Assembly: GCF_002567005.1 (NCBI RefSeq)
Contig: NZ_NUZU01000039.1
Coordinates: 194,351-258,350, forward strand
Length of the DNA stretch: 64,000 nt
Reading direction: 5' to 3'
Source of the DNA: Bacillus sp. AFS073361
GTDB taxonomy: Bacteria; Bacillota; Bacilli; Bacillales; Cytobacillaceae
Shown here: in pieces, positions 45,955 through 55,182 of the stretch
Layout: the number at the start of each line of letters is the position of its first letter
How positions within the stretch are numbered: the first letter of the stretch is position 1
Notes under the pieces: model-generated
What the model saw: the letters and a program-made list of their open reading frames with translations, nothing else
Told to the model about the DNA's origin: nothing
Databases searched by the model: none
Made by a program: the position numbers and the translations under genes

Positions 45955-46052
45955 TTAAGGCTGAGGAAAATTTAACAAAGTATTCACGCATATCGTCTGT
46001 TAATTTTTGTATGATGAATATGGAGTTTTGAAAATGAGAGAGGATGTGGGAA

Positions 46053-46958
46053 ATGCCTTTTAAAGCCCGAACAGTCCCAGTTGATTTAATCAAACTACGA
46101 ATTTTACACAACCGAATGAATCTTTCACACGAGGAGAAGCGGTATTATTTATACCAAGAAAAAGGTTTTGCGGGTGAAGTTCAGTTTGATTTGTTAACAG
46201 AGAAGATTAGGAGTGAGTGTTATATTTTAAATGATTTGGTGCTGAAGATTAATGACACAACGTTCCAACTAGATACCACGATCATTTTTCAAAAGACAAT
46301 TAGCGTTTTTGATGTAAAAAATTCCGAAGGCGATTATTGTTTTCGCAACGGCGTCTTTGAAACGCTCGCTGAAAAGGAAATTAAGAATCCGCTCGATCAG
46401 TTGAAGCGCAGCAAATCCTTATTCCGCCAATTCCTCCAAAAGCACGGATATAATCTATTAATTGAGGGAAAGGTTGTTTTTATTAACCCCCGGTTTACCT
46501 TATACCAAGCTCCTCTTAACGAACCTATCATTTATCCAACGCAGTTAGACACATTAATGGAAGAATTAAATACAGCTCCTTCGAAATTATCCGACCAGAA
46601 TAAGAAGCTAGCTGAAATGCTAGTTTCGTTACATGATAGAGACTCCTCATTTATTAAGGTACCTCCATATGACTATGAGCAACTGAAGAAGGGGATTACT
46701 TGCAGAGATTGTGGTTCATTTATGATCACTGTCTTGGGAAAGAATGTTGTGTGTAATGATTGTGGATGCAAAGAGATAGTTGAAGCTGCTGTTTTACGTA
46801 ATGTGAATGAAATTAAGCTCCTTTTTCCTAATCTGAAAATAACGACCAAGGTTGTGCATGAATGGTGTATGGTGGTTAAGTCTAAGAAAAGAATAAGCAG
46901 AATTCTAGAGAGAAATTTTAAGACGGTAGGGTTACGTAATTGGACTTATTATGAGTAA
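46053..46958 (+). CDS. NERD-domain protein with C-terminal zinc-ribbon motif
   Basis: About 301 residues. The N-terminal half matches the nuclease-related domain: EEKRYYLYQEKGFAGEVQFD, YILNDLVLKINDTTFQLDTTIIF and SVFDVKNSEGDYCF, giving a D...K type endonuclease-like active site. Near residue 215 CRDCGSF and 17 residues on CNDCGCK form a four-Cys zinc-binding knuckle, after which the chain resembles a small DNA-binding region rich in Arg/Lys. The role of such proteins in bacilli is unknown. The ATG at 46053 follows GAGAGG at 9 nt. It is directly followed by the tandem-repeat array. Confidence 0.75.
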   Translation: MPFKARTVPVDLIKLRILHNRMNLSHEEKRYYLYQEKGFAGEVQFDLLTEKIRSECYILNDLVLKINDTTFQLDTTIIFQKTISVFDVKNSEGDYCFRNGVFETLAEKEIKNPLDQLKRSKSLFRQFLQKHGYNLLIEGKVVFINPRFTLYQAPLNEPIIYPTQLDTLMEELNTAPSKLSDQNKKLAEMLVSLHDRDSSFIKVPPYDYEQLKKGITCRDCGSFMITVLGKNVVCNDCGCKEIVEAAVLRNVNEIKLLFPNLKITTKVVHEWCMVVKSKKRISRILERNFKTVGLRNWTYYE

Positions 46959-46961
46959 TCC

Positions 46962-48630
46962 TTGGGAACTTTGTGAAAGACTTTTTTCAGGGTTCTCTAT
47001 GTGGTTTTGTCCATCGGAACCTTTGCGATAGACTTTTGCCTGATCCCTTGGGCTGTTTTGTCCATCGGGTCCCTTCCGATGGACATTTTGCGTGGTCCCT
47101 TGTGTGGTTTTGTCCATCGGAACCTTTGCGATAGACATTTTGCCTGTTCCGTTGTGTGGTTTTGTCCATCGTACACCTCCGATAGACATTTTGCCTGTTC
47201 TCTTGTGTGGTTTTGTCCATCGGATCCCTTCCGATAGACATTTTTCCTGTTCTCTTGGGCCGTTTTGTCTATCGGAACCCTCCCGATAGACATTTTGCCT
47301 GGTCTCTTGGCCCGTTTTGTCTATCGGCATCCTTCCGATAGACATTTTGCCTGTTCCCTTGGCCGTTTTGTCCATCGGATCCCTCCCGATAGACATTTTT
47401 CCGGATCCCTTGTGTGGTTTTGTCCATCGGAACCCTCCCGATAGACATTTTTCCTGTTCCTTTGTTTGGTTTTGTCCGTGGGAACCCTCCCGATAGACAT
47501 TTTTCCGGTTCCCTTGGCCCGTTTTGTCTATCGGAATCCTTCCGATAGACATTTTGCCGGTTCTCTTGGGCCGTTTTGTCCATGGGAACCCTCCCGATAG
47601 ACATTTTGCCGGTCCTTTGTGTGGTTTTGTCCATCGGATCCCTCCCGATAGACGTTTTTCCTGTTCCCTTGTCCCGTTTTGTCCATCGGATCCCTCCCGA
47701 TAGACATAGTCCCTGTTCTCTTGGCCCGTTTTGTCCATCGCACCCCTTCCGATAGACATTTTGCCGGTTCTCTTGGGCCGTTTTGTCCATCGGAACCCTC
47801 CCGATAGACATTTTGCCTATTCCCTTGGCCCGTTTTGTCCATCGTACCCCTTCCGATAGACATTTTGCCGGTTCCCTTGTATGGTTTTGTCCATCGGATC
47901 CCTCCCGATAGACATTTTGCCGGTTCCCTTGGCCCGTTTTGTCCATCGCACCCCTTCCGATAGACATTTTGCCCGTTCTCTTGGCCCGTTTTGTCCATCG
48001 CACCCCTTCCGATAGACATTTTGCCGGTTCCCTTGGCCCGTTTTGTCTATCGGAATCCTTCCGATAGACATTTTTCCGGTTCTCTTGGGCCGTTTTGTCC
48101 ATGGGAACCCTCCCGATAGACATTTTTCCGGTTCTCTTGGCCCGTTTTGTCCATCGGACCCCTTCCGATAGACATTTTGCCGGTTCCCTTCGGCCGTTTT
48201 GTCCATCGGAACCCTTCCGATAGACAATTTGCCTGTTCTCTTGGCCCGTTTTGTCCATCGGAACCCTCCCGATAGACATTTTGCCGGTTCCCTTGGCCCC
48301 TTTTGTCCATCGCACCCCTTCCGATAGACATTTTGCCGGTTCTCTTGGCCCGTTTTGTCCATCGGAACCCTCCCGATAGACATTTTGCCGGTTCCCTTGT
48401 GTGGTTTTGTCCATCGGAACCCTCCCGATAGACATTTTTCCTGTTCTCTTGGCCCGTTTTGTCCATCGGACCCCCTTCCGATAGACATTTTGCCTGTTCT
48501 CTTGGCCGTTTTGTCCATCGCACCCCTCCCGATAGACATTTTGCCTGTTCTCTTTGGCCGTTTTGTCCATCGGAACCCTCCCAATAGACATTTTTCCTGT
48601 TCTCTTGTGTGGTTTTGTCCATCGGATCCT
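46962..48630. repeat. Tandem array of about 32 hairpin-forming 52-bp repeats
   Basis: The unit is 51-53 bp: left arm TGTCCATCGG, 7-nt variable loop (AACCCTC, ATCCCTT and similar), right arm CCGATAGACA, then a 25-nt linker TTTTGCC-GGTTCCCTTGGCCC-GTTT. The GATAGAC landmark recurs at 47027, 47078, 47130, 47181, 47233, 47285, 47337 and on to 48583: 31 full units with mean period 51.9, plus a degenerate unit in register at 46975 and a left-arm fragment ending at 48630. Units differ by scattered substitutions, mostly in loop and linker. Since 52 is not a multiple of three and the unit lacks minus-strand stops, long minus-strand open frames arise in all three phases; I treat them as non-coding. Conserved linkers exclude CRISPR. 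Confidence 0.9.
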
Positions 48631-48667
48631 AAAAACCACCTGAGCCAATAGGGATATCTTATAATAA

Positions 48668-48702
48668 AAAAATCTCCTCTAGTACCTTAACTAGAGGAGA
48701 TT
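48668..48702 (-). terminator. Terminator of the binding-protein/two-component operon
   Basis: AATCTCCTCTAGT and ACTAGAGGAGATT pair perfectly over 13 bp around a 6-nt loop, with a T run on the minus strand. It ends transcription from 53.4 kb before the repeat array. Confidence 0.92.
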
Positions 48703-48730
48703 CTTACTACTAATTGCCATTATCCTGGAT

Positions 48731-50056
48731 TTATTTGATTTCTTTAAGACCTGTATTGATTTTTTCAACGGCCTCTTTCGCCGCAACCTTTACATCTTTT
48801 CCGCCGATTCCAACATCCTCAAATAATCTTCTGATGGCATCACTGACAACCGGATAAGCAGGAGTAACCGGGCGGTTCTTTGAATATTTTTGGCTTTGCT
48901 GTACAAATATGTTTTTAGGATATTCGTTCAACTCTGGGAAATCTTTTGCGACAGAGTATCGGGCAGGGATATCACCGGTAATGGTTACATACTTTTTCAC
49001 ACCTTGATATCCAGTGACATATTTGATAAACTTCCATGCCTCCTGTGGGTGTTTTGACTTTGATGTGATGCCAAGCGCCCATCCGCCATTGGGAACAAAC
49101 TGATACTTACCCTTTGGCAGGGGAGTTACTCCAAAATCTTCTCCCAGTTTGAACTCAGGATGATTTTTTTCCAAATCTGTCAGTGTCCAAGAGCCAAGCA
49201 CAGTCATTGCCAGCTTCCCTTCTTCAAAGGCACCACCAGGTATTTCTATCGAAGCAACACCATATTTATGATACAAGTTCTGGTAAAATCGCAGAGCATC
49301 TATTGCTTCTTTTGAATCTAAAAAGCTGCTTGCAGTAGTTCCATCAGGACTTAAAACATTAGCCCCAAACTGCCAAAGGAGTGGTGTTTTAAAATAAGCA
49401 GGAGATTCTCCATCATTAAATCCCTGAGCTGGGTCTATTCCAATTACTCCTTTAGCAGGATTATTTACTTTCTTAGCAATCTCCAATACCTCATCCCATG
49501 TTAAAGGGTTATTGGGATTTGTTGGTGGATCTGGGATTCCAGCCGCCTTTAGTAAATGTCGATTGTAATATAATGCAATACTTGACTCGACAATCGGGGC
49601 GAGATAAATTTGTCCCTTATAACTTAATCCTTTTAAAGTAGAGTCAGGGATATCATCGATCTTCCCCTCTTTTCTCATGAAAGGGTCGATTGATAATAAC
49701 GAACCCGTATTTGCATACAGACCGAGCGTAGGACTGTCAATGGTCAAAATATCCGGAGGGTTCCCCGCGGCAAGTTCCGTTCGCAACCTGATTTCATAAT
49801 CACTATAGGGAATCGACTTCATATTCACCAAAATATTAGGGTTAGCTGCTTCAAAAGAAGCAACTAATTCTTCATATGCTTTATTTTCTGCCACATTCCC
49901 GCCATTTCGCCAGAACGTCAACTGGATTCGTTCGGAATCCTTTACCGTGTCCCCTTTCTCTTTTTGGCCGCTGCCTGAGAATGTATCAAAAAAGGACAAT
50001 GCATACACTAAAATACCCATAAGAATCACTGCAAAAATAGTGAACCATTTCTTCAT
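48731..50056 (-). CDS. Solute-binding protein with N-terminal membrane anchor, linked to two-component genes
   Basis: A family 1 extracellular sugar-binding protein of 441 residues. The N terminus FTIFAVILMGILVYALSFF is a hydrophobic segment but no lipobox Cys follows, unlike the three other binding proteins in this window, so it is either anchored by an uncleaved helix or cleaved as a normal signal peptide. Binding-lobe segments include LTFWRNGGNVAENKAYEEL and NPPDILTIDSPTLGLYANTG. It is the third gene of the HK1-RR1-SBP set with no permease beside it, so a sensory role for the kinase is plausible. Confidence 0.85.
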   Translation of the reverse strand: MKKWFTIFAVILMGILVYALSFFDTFSGSGQKEKGDTVKDSERIQLTFWRNGGNVAENKAYEELVASFEAANPNILVNMKSIPYSDYEIRLRTELAAGNPPDILTIDSPTLGLYANTGSLLSIDPFMRKEGKIDDIPDSTLKGLSYKGQIYLAPIVESSIALYYNRHLLKAAGIPDPPTNPNNPLTWDEVLEIAKKVNNPAKGVIGIDPAQGFNDGESPAYFKTPLLWQFGANVLSPDGTTASSFLDSKEAIDALRFYQNLYHKYGVASIEIPGGAFEEGKLAMTVLGSWTLTDLEKNHPEFKLGEDFGVTPLPKGKYQFVPNGGWALGITSKSKHPQEAWKFIKYVTGYQGVKKYVTITGDIPARYSVAKDFPELNEYPKNIFVQQSQKYSKNRPVTPAYPVVSDAIRRLFEDVGIGGKDVKVAAKEAVEKINTGLKEIK

Positions 50057-50082
50057 CTACATTCCCTTTCTTTCCTGAAAAC

Positions 50083-51666
50083 TTAGGAATCTATAGCATT
50101 ACGAAATTCAACCGGTGTTTGTCCCACATGTTTTTTAAAAACTGTACTAAAATAGCCGGAGTTAGAAAAGCCAACTAAATTTGCTACATCAATGATTTTA
50201 AGCTGCTTGTCTCTCAGAAATTGCTGGGCTTTATCCATTCGTATTTTCACCAGATAATCACTAAAATTCTGACCAACATAATTCTTAAAGGTTTCCGATA
50301 AATGAGCACTATTGATATGAAATAGTTCCGATAATAAGGTCAGTGAAATCTCACTGGCATAATGCTGATCCAGATAATTTCGAACACTATCGACGATTAA
50401 CTTCCCATTTGAAAATCGTGCCAAACGCACCTTTTCAATTATTAATTGGGCTAAGTGAAGGAGGTTTTCAAGCACTTTACTCTGCGAATTAAGCTCCCAA
50501 ATACTTTGTTGGCAATTCCAAATATTTTTTTGAATATCATTTGTTTCAATATCATATTTTTTGGCAAGTGACCCTAAAAGAAATAACACTCGATTGGCAG
50601 CAAACGAAAACGATAATATCGATTGGTTCCCATCTCCTTGTAATAAGGAGTGAATATTTTCTCTAAACGCTTCGAAACTAGCATTTTCAATCGCATTAGT
50701 TAACTTTCTCTCAAAATCAGGTGAAAATTCAAACGCTTCCTCTTTCGTTATCGCCGCATCAATCACCTGCGATTGGGAGCCTAGCTGACTTTGGCTCCAA
50801 GCAAGCAAACTGGAAATATAACCTGTCTTAAAGTTTGCTAGACCCGTGACAACATTGCCAATTCCAATAACTGTTTCTAAATTCAACAACCTTTTCACAT
50901 TCCGTTGTAAACTTTCAACTAAATTAGAAGGATTATTTAAATCAATTCGTATTAAAAAATGAACCATATTAGCATAGCTTGGGTCGTAAAAGGAATAAGT
51001 TCCTATATGCTCTTTTGAGATTTCCTTACATAGCATTTGAAAAGGAAGCCAGAGTTCTTTTAATCGATTGGGATTACCAAAACTCTCTCGAATTTCCACA
51101 GTAACAAATTGGACAACAGCGTTCTTATTGACGAGTTGCTCTAATTGAAGCTGACGTAGTCTCTCGATGACTAAATTAAGCTCCAGCCATTCCTCTTTCA
51201 CCAAATAAAGCAAGTATTGTTCCTGCACTTCTTGCAGTTGAGATAGAACAAGCTGACGCATCTGCGCCGTTTCAACCTGTTTTTGCCTCTCCGTCTCTAT
51301 TTCTTTACGGATTTTTTGTAAGGATTCCACTAGTTCATCCGGGGCAACGGGCTTTAATAGATAGTCCTTAACCCCTTCCTTCATGGAACCACGGACCAAT
51401 TCAAAATCGGAATAACCCGATAATACGATTACTTTAACGTTTGGAAATTCCTGCTGACAGCGTTTAGCCAATTCAAGGCCATCCATAATGGGCATTCTCA
51501 TATCTGTCAGGACTAGATCAATATCCATTTCCCCAAGCAATTCGAGTGCTTCTTTCCCATTGGAAGCCTCGCCAGCGATTTGAAACCCTTCCTCTTCCCA
51601 ATCCACTTTCATCCGCAAGCCTTTACGTATTTGAATCTCATCATCCGCTATGATGACCTTCATCAT
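50083..51666 (-). CDS. YesN-type response regulator with AraC output domain (RR1)
   Basis: About 527 residues: receiver domain 1-120 (VIIADDE acidic pair, phospho-acceptor Asp in VLTDMRMPIMDG near 54, Lys in DYLLKPV), a long middle region about 130-420 of helical character, and an AraC double helix-turn-helix at the C terminus (SLTLLSELFHINSAHLSETFK and IIDVANLVGFSNSGYFSTVFKKHVGQTP). Start ATG at 51666 or 51663, both inside the kinase gene, after GAGGTGAT; overlap with the kinase is about 25 bp. It probably activates sugar-uptake promoters. Confidence 0.9.
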   Translation of the reverse strand: MMKVIIADDEIQIRKGLRMKVDWEEEGFQIAGEASNGKEALELLGEMDIDLVLTDMRMPIMDGLELAKRCQQEFPNVKVIVLSGYSDFELVRGSMKEGVKDYLLKPVAPDELVESLQKIRKEIETERQKQVETAQMRQLVLSQLQEVQEQYLLYLVKEEWLELNLVIERLRQLQLEQLVNKNAVVQFVTVEIRESFGNPNRLKELWLPFQMLCKEISKEHIGTYSFYDPSYANMVHFLIRIDLNNPSNLVESLQRNVKRLLNLETVIGIGNVVTGLANFKTGYISSLLAWSQSQLGSQSQVIDAAITKEEAFEFSPDFERKLTNAIENASFEAFRENIHSLLQGDGNQSILSFSFAANRVLFLLGSLAKKYDIETNDIQKNIWNCQQSIWELNSQSKVLENLLHLAQLIIEKVRLARFSNGKLIVDSVRNYLDQHYASEISLTLLSELFHINSAHLSETFKNYVGQNFSDYLVKIRMDKAQQFLRDKQLKIIDVANLVGFSNSGYFSTVFKKHVGQTPVEFRNAIDS

Positions 51667-53437
51667 GTATATCACCTCGGTCAAAATTAATACACAATGT
51701 AATCCTCGTGCCTACATTTTTTTCAGATTCAATCTTATACGAGAAATCTTGACCGTAGTAAAGCTTTAATCGGCCAAGCACATTTTTTAGCCCAATACTG
51801 TTTCCTTTGCTCTCTAAGACACTAATTGCTCCATTCTTTATTTCTTCATTCATTAAATCAGATATCACTTCTTCAGACATGCCAATCCCTTTGTCTTCTA
51901 AAATTATCAATACTTGATTGTTAATTTTTTCGGTTTTTATAAAAATATCAGCCGTAGTTTTTTCTATAAAACTATATTTAACGGCATTTTCAACAAGCGG
52001 TTGGAGAATGAATTTAATAATAGGAAGATTTTTTGTCTCCGGATCCTCTACAAGATCAATCGTAATTGCATCCTCATATCTCACCTTTAAAATATCTGTA
52101 TAGCTGCGGATATAGCTGATCTCTTCACCCAATCTCACCACATCATTTTGTGTATTCAAGGAGTACCTCATCATCCGGCCTAAGTAGATACTTACGTTCA
52201 TAACTTCTTTACTTTTTCCTTGTACGGCTAATCCGCCAATAATTTCAAGTGTATTATTTAAAAAGTGAGGATTGATTTGCAGTAATAAAGCTTTGTATTC
52301 CGCATCTTTCCTACGAATGTTCGCTTCATATTCAGTTTCAATTAAATTCTTCAATTGGTCGACAGTATGGTCGAACACTTTTACTACGTAACCAACTTCA
52401 TCGTTTGACGATTTAATCGTTGGCATAAAGTGTTTGGCTCCTGAAAAATCGCCACGTTCGATAAATTTCATTGCTTTTGCTAGTTTTCCTAACGGGCTGA
52501 CGATATTAGAAGAAAGCACGAAAGAAGCCACAATCGTTAATAAAAAAACGAGGGCGCTAATTAAAAATAGGTTACGTTGCAGAATATTTACTTTAGAGAA
52601 TAAGTCAGACTTAGTCACTTCACTGACTAGAATCCAATCACCTACTGCTAACTTTTGAAAAAACACAAAGTATTTTTCGCCTTGATAATCCGTTTCTAAT
52701 AAACCCTTTTCCTTCTGACTAGTTTTTATTTTATTTAAACTACTTTTCAATACCGATTTAGGGGTATCAATCTTCCCCTCTAACACATTTGCTCCCTGTT
52801 GATCTAATAAATATGCATGTCCATTTTTACCAATCGAGATTTTACCTAAGGCTGTTTCTAGCAATGTTGAAGGGAAATTAACCTTTATAAATCCGTAGGA
52901 AACAACTGTATTTAAATCAACGAGGGGCAACATATAACTATTACTAGTTCCTTGTGCCGGCATATATGGATCAATATGTGATTTAACAAATCGCTGTTCA
53001 TTAATAGTAAAGTCTTGAAACCAATCTAGGTTGCGTAAATTGGAATTATTTCCCCATGCTCCTTCACCGTTATTTAAAACGACGGAGATAGACATCCCAT
53101 TTGAATTGTTCACCATCATCGAAGAAAGCAGCATTTTCAGTTGATTCTTCTGTAACAAGCTCTGTTCTCGTGGTATCTCTTCATCTTTTTTTTCTAACCT
53201 TAGCCACTGCTGTGTGGTTTGATTGACTAGGACCTGTTTACCTAAATCCTCCGCCTGGGTTGTAATCGAGTCCGTATACAGCGAGTACTGATCCATCGCT
53301 TCTATGGTTAGATCCTGCGTCTGGTCTTCAATAATAGATGTAAACCATCGTGGGATAATAATCGATAAAATGATTAAGGGAATCGTTAACAAACACGTAA
53401 ATATTATGAATAAGCGATTCCGTAAGGAAAAAAACAT
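51641..53437 (-). CDS. YesM-type sensor histidine kinase (HK1)
   Basis: A 598-residue membrane kinase. First helix about 8-28, extracytoplasmic sensor domain (Cache-like) to about 275, second helix LFLISALVFLLTIVASFVL, HAMP (IVSPLGKLAKAMKFIERGD), His_kinase domain with the phospho-acceptor in LLLQINPHFLNNTLE near 385, and HATPase (ILQPLVENAVKYSF, GNSIGLKNVLGRLKLYYG). Family members sense extracellular sugars, sometimes through a binding protein such as the one two genes downstream. Site GGGGGGATAGC precedes the ATG. Confidence 0.9.
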   Translation of the reverse strand: MFFSLRNRLFIIFTCLLTIPLIILSIIIPRWFTSIIEDQTQDLTIEAMDQYSLYTDSITTQAEDLGKQVLVNQTTQQWLRLEKKDEEIPREQSLLQKNQLKMLLSSMMVNNSNGMSISVVLNNGEGAWGNNSNLRNLDWFQDFTINEQRFVKSHIDPYMPAQGTSNSYMLPLVDLNTVVSYGFIKVNFPSTLLETALGKISIGKNGHAYLLDQQGANVLEGKIDTPKSVLKSSLNKIKTSQKEKGLLETDYQGEKYFVFFQKLAVGDWILVSEVTKSDLFSKVNILQRNLFLISALVFLLTIVASFVLSSNIVSPLGKLAKAMKFIERGDFSGAKHFMPTIKSSNDEVGYVVKVFDHTVDQLKNLIETEYEANIRRKDAEYKALLLQINPHFLNNTLEIIGGLAVQGKSKEVMNVSIYLGRMMRYSLNTQNDVVRLGEEISYIRSYTDILKVRYEDAITIDLVEDPETKNLPIIKFILQPLVENAVKYSFIEKTTADIFIKTEKINNQVLIILEDKGIGMSEEVISDLMNEEIKNGAISVLESKGNSIGLKNVLGRLKLYYGQDFSYKIESEKNVGTRITLCINFDRGDIHDEGHHSG

Positions 53438-53560
53438 GCTATCCCCCCAAACAAAAAAGAAAACCCTTACAATCTATTTCTCAATTAATAAGATTTGGCT
53501 ATTATTATTTATTCAATTTAACATATCCCCCATCAACTTACCACGGGTGATTTCATTCCA

Positions 53561-53593
53561 ACAAAAAAGCAGAAACCGGAATTCGGATCTGCT
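53561..53593 (-). terminator. Terminator after RR2
   Basis: AGCAGA (53569-53574) and TCTGCT (53588-53593) with inner CCGAATTCGG-type pairing are followed by TTTTTTG on the minus strand. The stem includes the RR2 stop codon region. Very similar to the terminator at 27001-27034. Confidence 0.8.
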
Positions 53594-55182
53594 TATTTCT
53601 GTTTTATATAGGCTTCACGGTATTCATTCGGGGTAATCCCCTCAACCTTTTTAAATACTTTTCGAAAATATTTGTCGTCTTGATAGCCGATCATATTCGC
53701 TATTTCATAGATTTTTAGCTGGCTGTTTTTTAATAAAGATTTCGCCTTTTTCATTCGAAATTTAACAATATAATCGGAGATATTCACATTAAATTCTTGT
53801 TTAAATTTTCTCGAGATATACTCTCGGCTAATATAAAAATGATCGGAAATCTCTTGCAGTTTTACCTCGCGATCGAAGTTTGCCTGCAGGTATTTTTCAA
53901 TTTCATAAATGATGTTGCTATTTTTCTGAAGGGTGCCTTTATTAACCTTTTTCAAAAAGATAGCAATCTCTCGTTTCTTTCTCTTAATGTATTCTTCTAA
54001 CATGAAGGAACCGTTTTCATCGAAAAATAAATCCAGCCTTTTTTGTATATCCTCTATTGCTACATTAGGAAGATGATAATATTTAAACCATCTATTGCTG
54101 ATGACTAAATATTCATTTTCAACATGGAGCAGCTGTTTTATGGATAGATAGTTTTTTGCCGAAATATCCGTAGTTATTTGATGAATTACTTCATCAAATG
54201 CCTCCATTTTACCGACTTGTACAGCCAAATCGATGCTGGCAGAATAGTCCATAAGATTCCTTAATGCATGGTTAGCATGGGTTTCGTTCACATAGATTCG
54301 ATTTGCTACCTTATCTAAAATATTTGAATAAGAAAATATCTGTTTGGCATGAAGATAGGAATCCATTAATCTGGCGTTCTTACTCACTAGTTTCCCTAAA
54401 GTAATCGGACAAGAGATATTCATCGTACTTTTAAGAGTCTTATAGATTCGATTTAATATTTTTCCAATTTCCGCAAACTTTTTCCAGAAGATAATTAACA
54501 CTTCGCCTTTACTGGATAAATATCGAAATCCAATTCCTGATTCATTTTCCAGCATGATTTCATTTATGACATTGAGAATCGTATAGTACGTTAAATCACG
54601 ATCTCCTTGAAATACCTCCATGGTCTTGCCATTAATCCGGACAAGAGCCACTTGATAGTTATCAGACGGTTGAATTCCGAAACCCTCATATAAATCGCCA
54701 TTCAGATTATCACTATTCATCAGTTTGGTAAGCTTTCGGTCTCGATAAACAGGCTTCATTTCATTGATTAATTGTGTGCTGCTTTCTTTTCGGGCACGCT
54801 CTAGGGCTTCTTTTTTCCATTCATGCACGGCGGTTTCCAAGGTATGATTTAAGATTTCGGGATCAATCGGCTTTAGGAGGTAGTCAGAACTGCCGAAATG
54901 AATCGCTTTACGCATGTAATGATAATCATCATAACCTGTCACAACGATGGTTTTGCTGGTAGACTGATTTTCTTTGATCCATTCTAGCAGCAAGACGCCA
55001 TCCATTTTTGGCATTTTCATATCTGAAAAAATAATCTCTGGCTTATATTTCTGGATGAGAAGGATGGCTTCCTCACCATTTCCTGCTTCATAAATTTCAC
55101 TAATCCCATTTTGTTCCCACTCACCCAGTATCTTAATTCCTTCACGAACGTGCTTTTCATCATCAACGATTAATGCTTTCAT
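53593..55182 (-). CDS. YesN-type response regulator with AraC output domain (RR2)
   Basis: About 529 residues: receiver domain (ALIVDDEKHVREG, phospho-acceptor Asp in FSDMKMPKMDG near 54, Lys in DYLLKPI), a long middle domain, and a C-terminal AraC domain (LQEISDHFYISREYISRKFK, IYEIANMIGYQDDKYFRKVFKKVEGITPNEYR). The ATG at 55182 overlaps the HK2 stop (ATGA). HK2-RR2 is divergent from the ABC importer at 57.2 kb, so RR2 is the leading candidate activator of that importer and, by sequence sharing, of the ThuA operon. Confidence 0.9.
   Translation of the reverse strand: MKALIVDDEKHVREGIKILGEWEQNGISEIYEAGNGEEAILLIQKYKPEIIFSDMKMPKMDGVLLLEWIKENQSTSKTIVVTGYDDYHYMRKAIHFGSSDYLLKPIDPEILNHTLETAVHEWKKEALERARKESSTQLINEMKPVYRDRKLTKLMNSDNLNGDLYEGFGIQPSDNYQVALVRINGKTMEVFQGDRDLTYYTILNVINEIMLENESGIGFRYLSSKGEVLIIFWKKFAEIGKILNRIYKTLKSTMNISCPITLGKLVSKNARLMDSYLHAKQIFSYSNILDKVANRIYVNETHANHALRNLMDYSASIDLAVQVGKMEAFDEVIHQITTDISAKNYLSIKQLLHVENEYLVISNRWFKYYHLPNVAIEDIQKRLDLFFDENGSFMLEEYIKRKKREIAIFLKKVNKGTLQKNSNIIYEIEKYLQANFDREVKLQEISDHFYISREYISRKFKQEFNVNISDYIVKFRMKKAKSLLKNSQLKIYEIANMIGYQDDKYFRKVFKKVEGITPNEYREAYIKQK

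Noticed and set aside
46962..48630. CRISPR array
   Set aside because: The period is 52 bp, but the sequence between the hairpins is as conserved as the hairpins themselves, so there are no unique spacers; no cas genes or leader are nearby.
46932..48648. Large repeat proteins on the minus strand (MSIGRVPMDKT-like)
   Set aside because: All three phases are open equally, the unit is not a multiple of three, no ribosome binding site or consistent start is seen, and small insertions shift the frame at several units without selection against it.
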